From: JBCCFW01 sp039029535
GTDB lineage: Bacteria > Acidobacteriota > JBCCFW01
Assembly: GCA_039029535.1 (NCBI GenBank)
Contig: JBCCFW010000081.1
Location: forward strand, 1-32,852
DNA length: 32,852 nucleotides
Direction of reading: 5' to 3'
Shown: positions 31,673-32,852 of the stretch, in pieces
Layout of the letters: each line of letters begins with the position of its first letter
Position numbering within the stretch: position 1 is the stretch's first letter
The notes under the pieces: generated by a model
Databases searched by the model: none
What the model saw: the letters and a program-made list of their open reading frames with translations, nothing else
What the model was told of the DNA's origin: nothing
Position numbers and translations under genes: made by a program

Positions 31673-32852
31673 TCAGATCCCGTCGATGATCCCGTTCAGC
31701 GTGGAGCTCGGCCGCATGGACTTCTCCAGCAGCTCCTCGCTCGGGCGGTAGTAGCCACCGAGCTCGACCGCCGGGCCCTGCGCTCCGTTGAGCTCGCCCA
31801 CGATGGCTTCCTCGGCGTCGGCCAGGGACTTCGCGATGGGTGCGAAGGAGCCCGCGAGCTCGGCGTCGTCACCTTGGTTGGCGAGGGCCTGGGCCCAGTA
31901 CATCGCCAAGTAGAAGTGGCTGCCGCGGTTGTCGAGCTCGCCGCACTTGCGCGAGGGCGACTTGCCGTTCAGCAGCACCTTCTCGGTGGCGTCGCCCAGC
32001 GCCTGGCCCAGGAGGCGGGAGCGCGGGTTGTCGAAGCTGTCGGCGAGGTGCTCGAAGGACTCGGCCAGGGCGAGGAACTCACCGAGCGAGTCCCAGCGGA
32101 GGTGACCCTCCTTGGTGAACTGCTGCACGTGCTTGGGCGCCGAGCCACCCGCGCCGGTCTCGAAGAGGCCACCGCCGTTCATGAGCGGGACGATGGAGAG
32201 CATCTTCGCGCTCGTGCCCACCTCGAGGATGGGGAAGAGGTCGGTGAGGTAGTCGCGCAGGACGTTGCCGGTGACCGAGATGGTGTCCTCACCACGGCGG
32301 ATGCGCTCCAGCGAGAACTGCATGGCCTGCACCGGCGCGAGGATCTTGATCTCGAGCCCGTCGGTGTCGTGGTCGGCGAGGTAGGTCTCGACCTTGTTGA
32401 TGAGCTGGGCGTCGTGGGCCCGCTCCGGGTTGAGCCAGAACACGGCTGGGGCGCCGCTCGCGCGGGCACGGGTGACGGCGAGCTTGACCCAGTCGCGGAT
32501 GGGGCCGTCCTTGGTCTGGCAGGCACGCCAGATGTCACCGGCCTCGACCGCGTGCTCGAGCAGCGTGTTGCCGTCACCGTCGACGATGCGCATCGTGCCG
32601 TCGGCCGACATCTCGAAGGTCTTGTCGTGGGAGCCGTACTCCTGGGCCTTCTTGGCCATGAGGCCGACGTTGGGGACCGAGCCCATGGTCGCGGGATCGA
32701 AGGCGCCGTGCTCCTGGCAGGAGTCGACCACCGCCTGATACATGCCCGCGTAGCTGCTGTCGGGGATGACGGCCTTGGTTTCCTGGAGCTCACCGTCGGC
32801 GTTCCACATCTGACCGGAGGTGCGGATCATGGCCGGCATCGACGCATCGATG
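31673..32852 (-). CDS. icd: Isocitrate dehydrogenase (NADP+), monomeric type, C-terminal part
   Basis: 392 residues are visible; the N-terminus lies beyond the right edge (full monomeric IDH is about 740 residues). The first visible residues, IDASMPAMIRTSGQMW, form a family block. Further blocks are SCQEHGAFDPATMGSVPNVG, VFWLNPERAHDAQLI, ITVTG-like TISVTGNVLRDYLTDLFPI and GGGLFETGAGGSAPKH, all characteristic of the single-chain enzyme, which is unrelated in length to the common dimeric IDH. It converts isocitrate to 2-oxoglutarate, giving NADPH and CO2, in the TCA cycle. No frameshift or missing block was noticed. It converges with the BON-like gene through a shared hairpin terminator. Confidence 0.96.
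   Translation of the reverse strand, partial: IDASMPAMIRTSGQMWNADGELQETKAVIPDSSYAGMYQAVVDSCQEHGAFDPATMGSVPNVGLMAKKAQEYGSHDKTFEMSADGTMRIVDGDGNTLLEHAVEAGDIWRACQTKDGPIRDWVKLAVTRARASGAPAVFWLNPERAHDAQLINKVETYLADHDTDGLEIKILAPVQAMQFSLERIRRGEDTISVTGNVLRDYLTDLFPILEVGTSAKMLSIVPLMNGGGLFETGAGGSAPKHVQQFTKEGHLRWDSLGEFLALAESFEHLADSFDNPRSRLLGQALGDATEKVLLNGKSPSRKCGELDNRGSHFYLAMYWAQALANQGDDAELAGSFAPIAKSLADAEEAIVGELNGAQGPAVELGGYYRPSEELLEKSMRPSSTLNGIIDGI

Noticed and set aside
1..32852. CRISPR arrays, tRNA genes, insertion sequences
   Set aside because: No regularly spaced repeats, cloverleaf-type signals or transposase motifs were seen in reading the window.

Overview
The window looks like a chromosomal stretch of a GC-rich Gram-negative bacterium, most like a myxobacterium or related deltaproteobacterial lineage. 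That placement is an inference from a Hanks-type Ser/Thr kinase with myxobacterial-style motifs, an FhlA/NorR-type sigma-54 activator, a TolC-dependent RND pump, a monomeric isocitrate dehydrogenase and several secreted or lipoprotein hydrolases. No rRNA, tRNA, CRISPR array, transposase or phage gene was found.

Left part (1-6402): a sigma-54 regulon built around a GAF-AAA-Fis activator (2785-4386, minus). On each side of the activator gene lies a set of three related 14-bp dyads followed by a good -24/-12 promoter. One promoter fires leftward into an alpha/beta hydrolase, a PPOX-type flavoprotein and a secreted amidohydrolase. The other fires rightward into an AhpD/carboxymuconolactone-decarboxylase-like protein and probably a thiolase. 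Dyad spacing (22 bp, then 17 bp) is identical on both sides, and the distance to the promoter is the same to within 1 bp. The inducing signal and substrate are unknown; a redox or xenobiotic response is a guess.

6490-15159: a secreted hydrolase with a fibronectin-like tail, a kinase with six N-terminal membrane segments, a drug/metabolite transporter, then a minus-strand operon of three exported proteins joined by 4-bp overlaps. The first of these has a caspase/gingipain-like His/Cys arrangement. A beta-lactamase-fold lipoprotein is divergent from it.

15192-17373: a small islet with visibly lower GC and different codon use, carrying a nucleotidyltransferase-like gene overlapped by a DUF262 (GmrS/ParB-like) gene, then a small unknown gene. 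It is a candidate two- or three-gene defence or mobile cassette.

17478-25049: a TetR repressor divergent from a complete MFP-RND-TolC efflux operon, with two promoters interlocked over one dyad, then an exported cyclophilin with an extra N-terminal beta domain.

25142-32852: a Kef-type potassium efflux pair whose leader can form a hairpin over the ribosome site; a small unknown gene; a 161-nt rod-like potential RNA resembling 6S RNA in shape; a nitroreductase; an iron-sulfur (6-4) photolyase; a BON-like coiled-coil protein; a bidirectional terminator; and the C-terminal half of monomeric isocitrate dehydrogenase.
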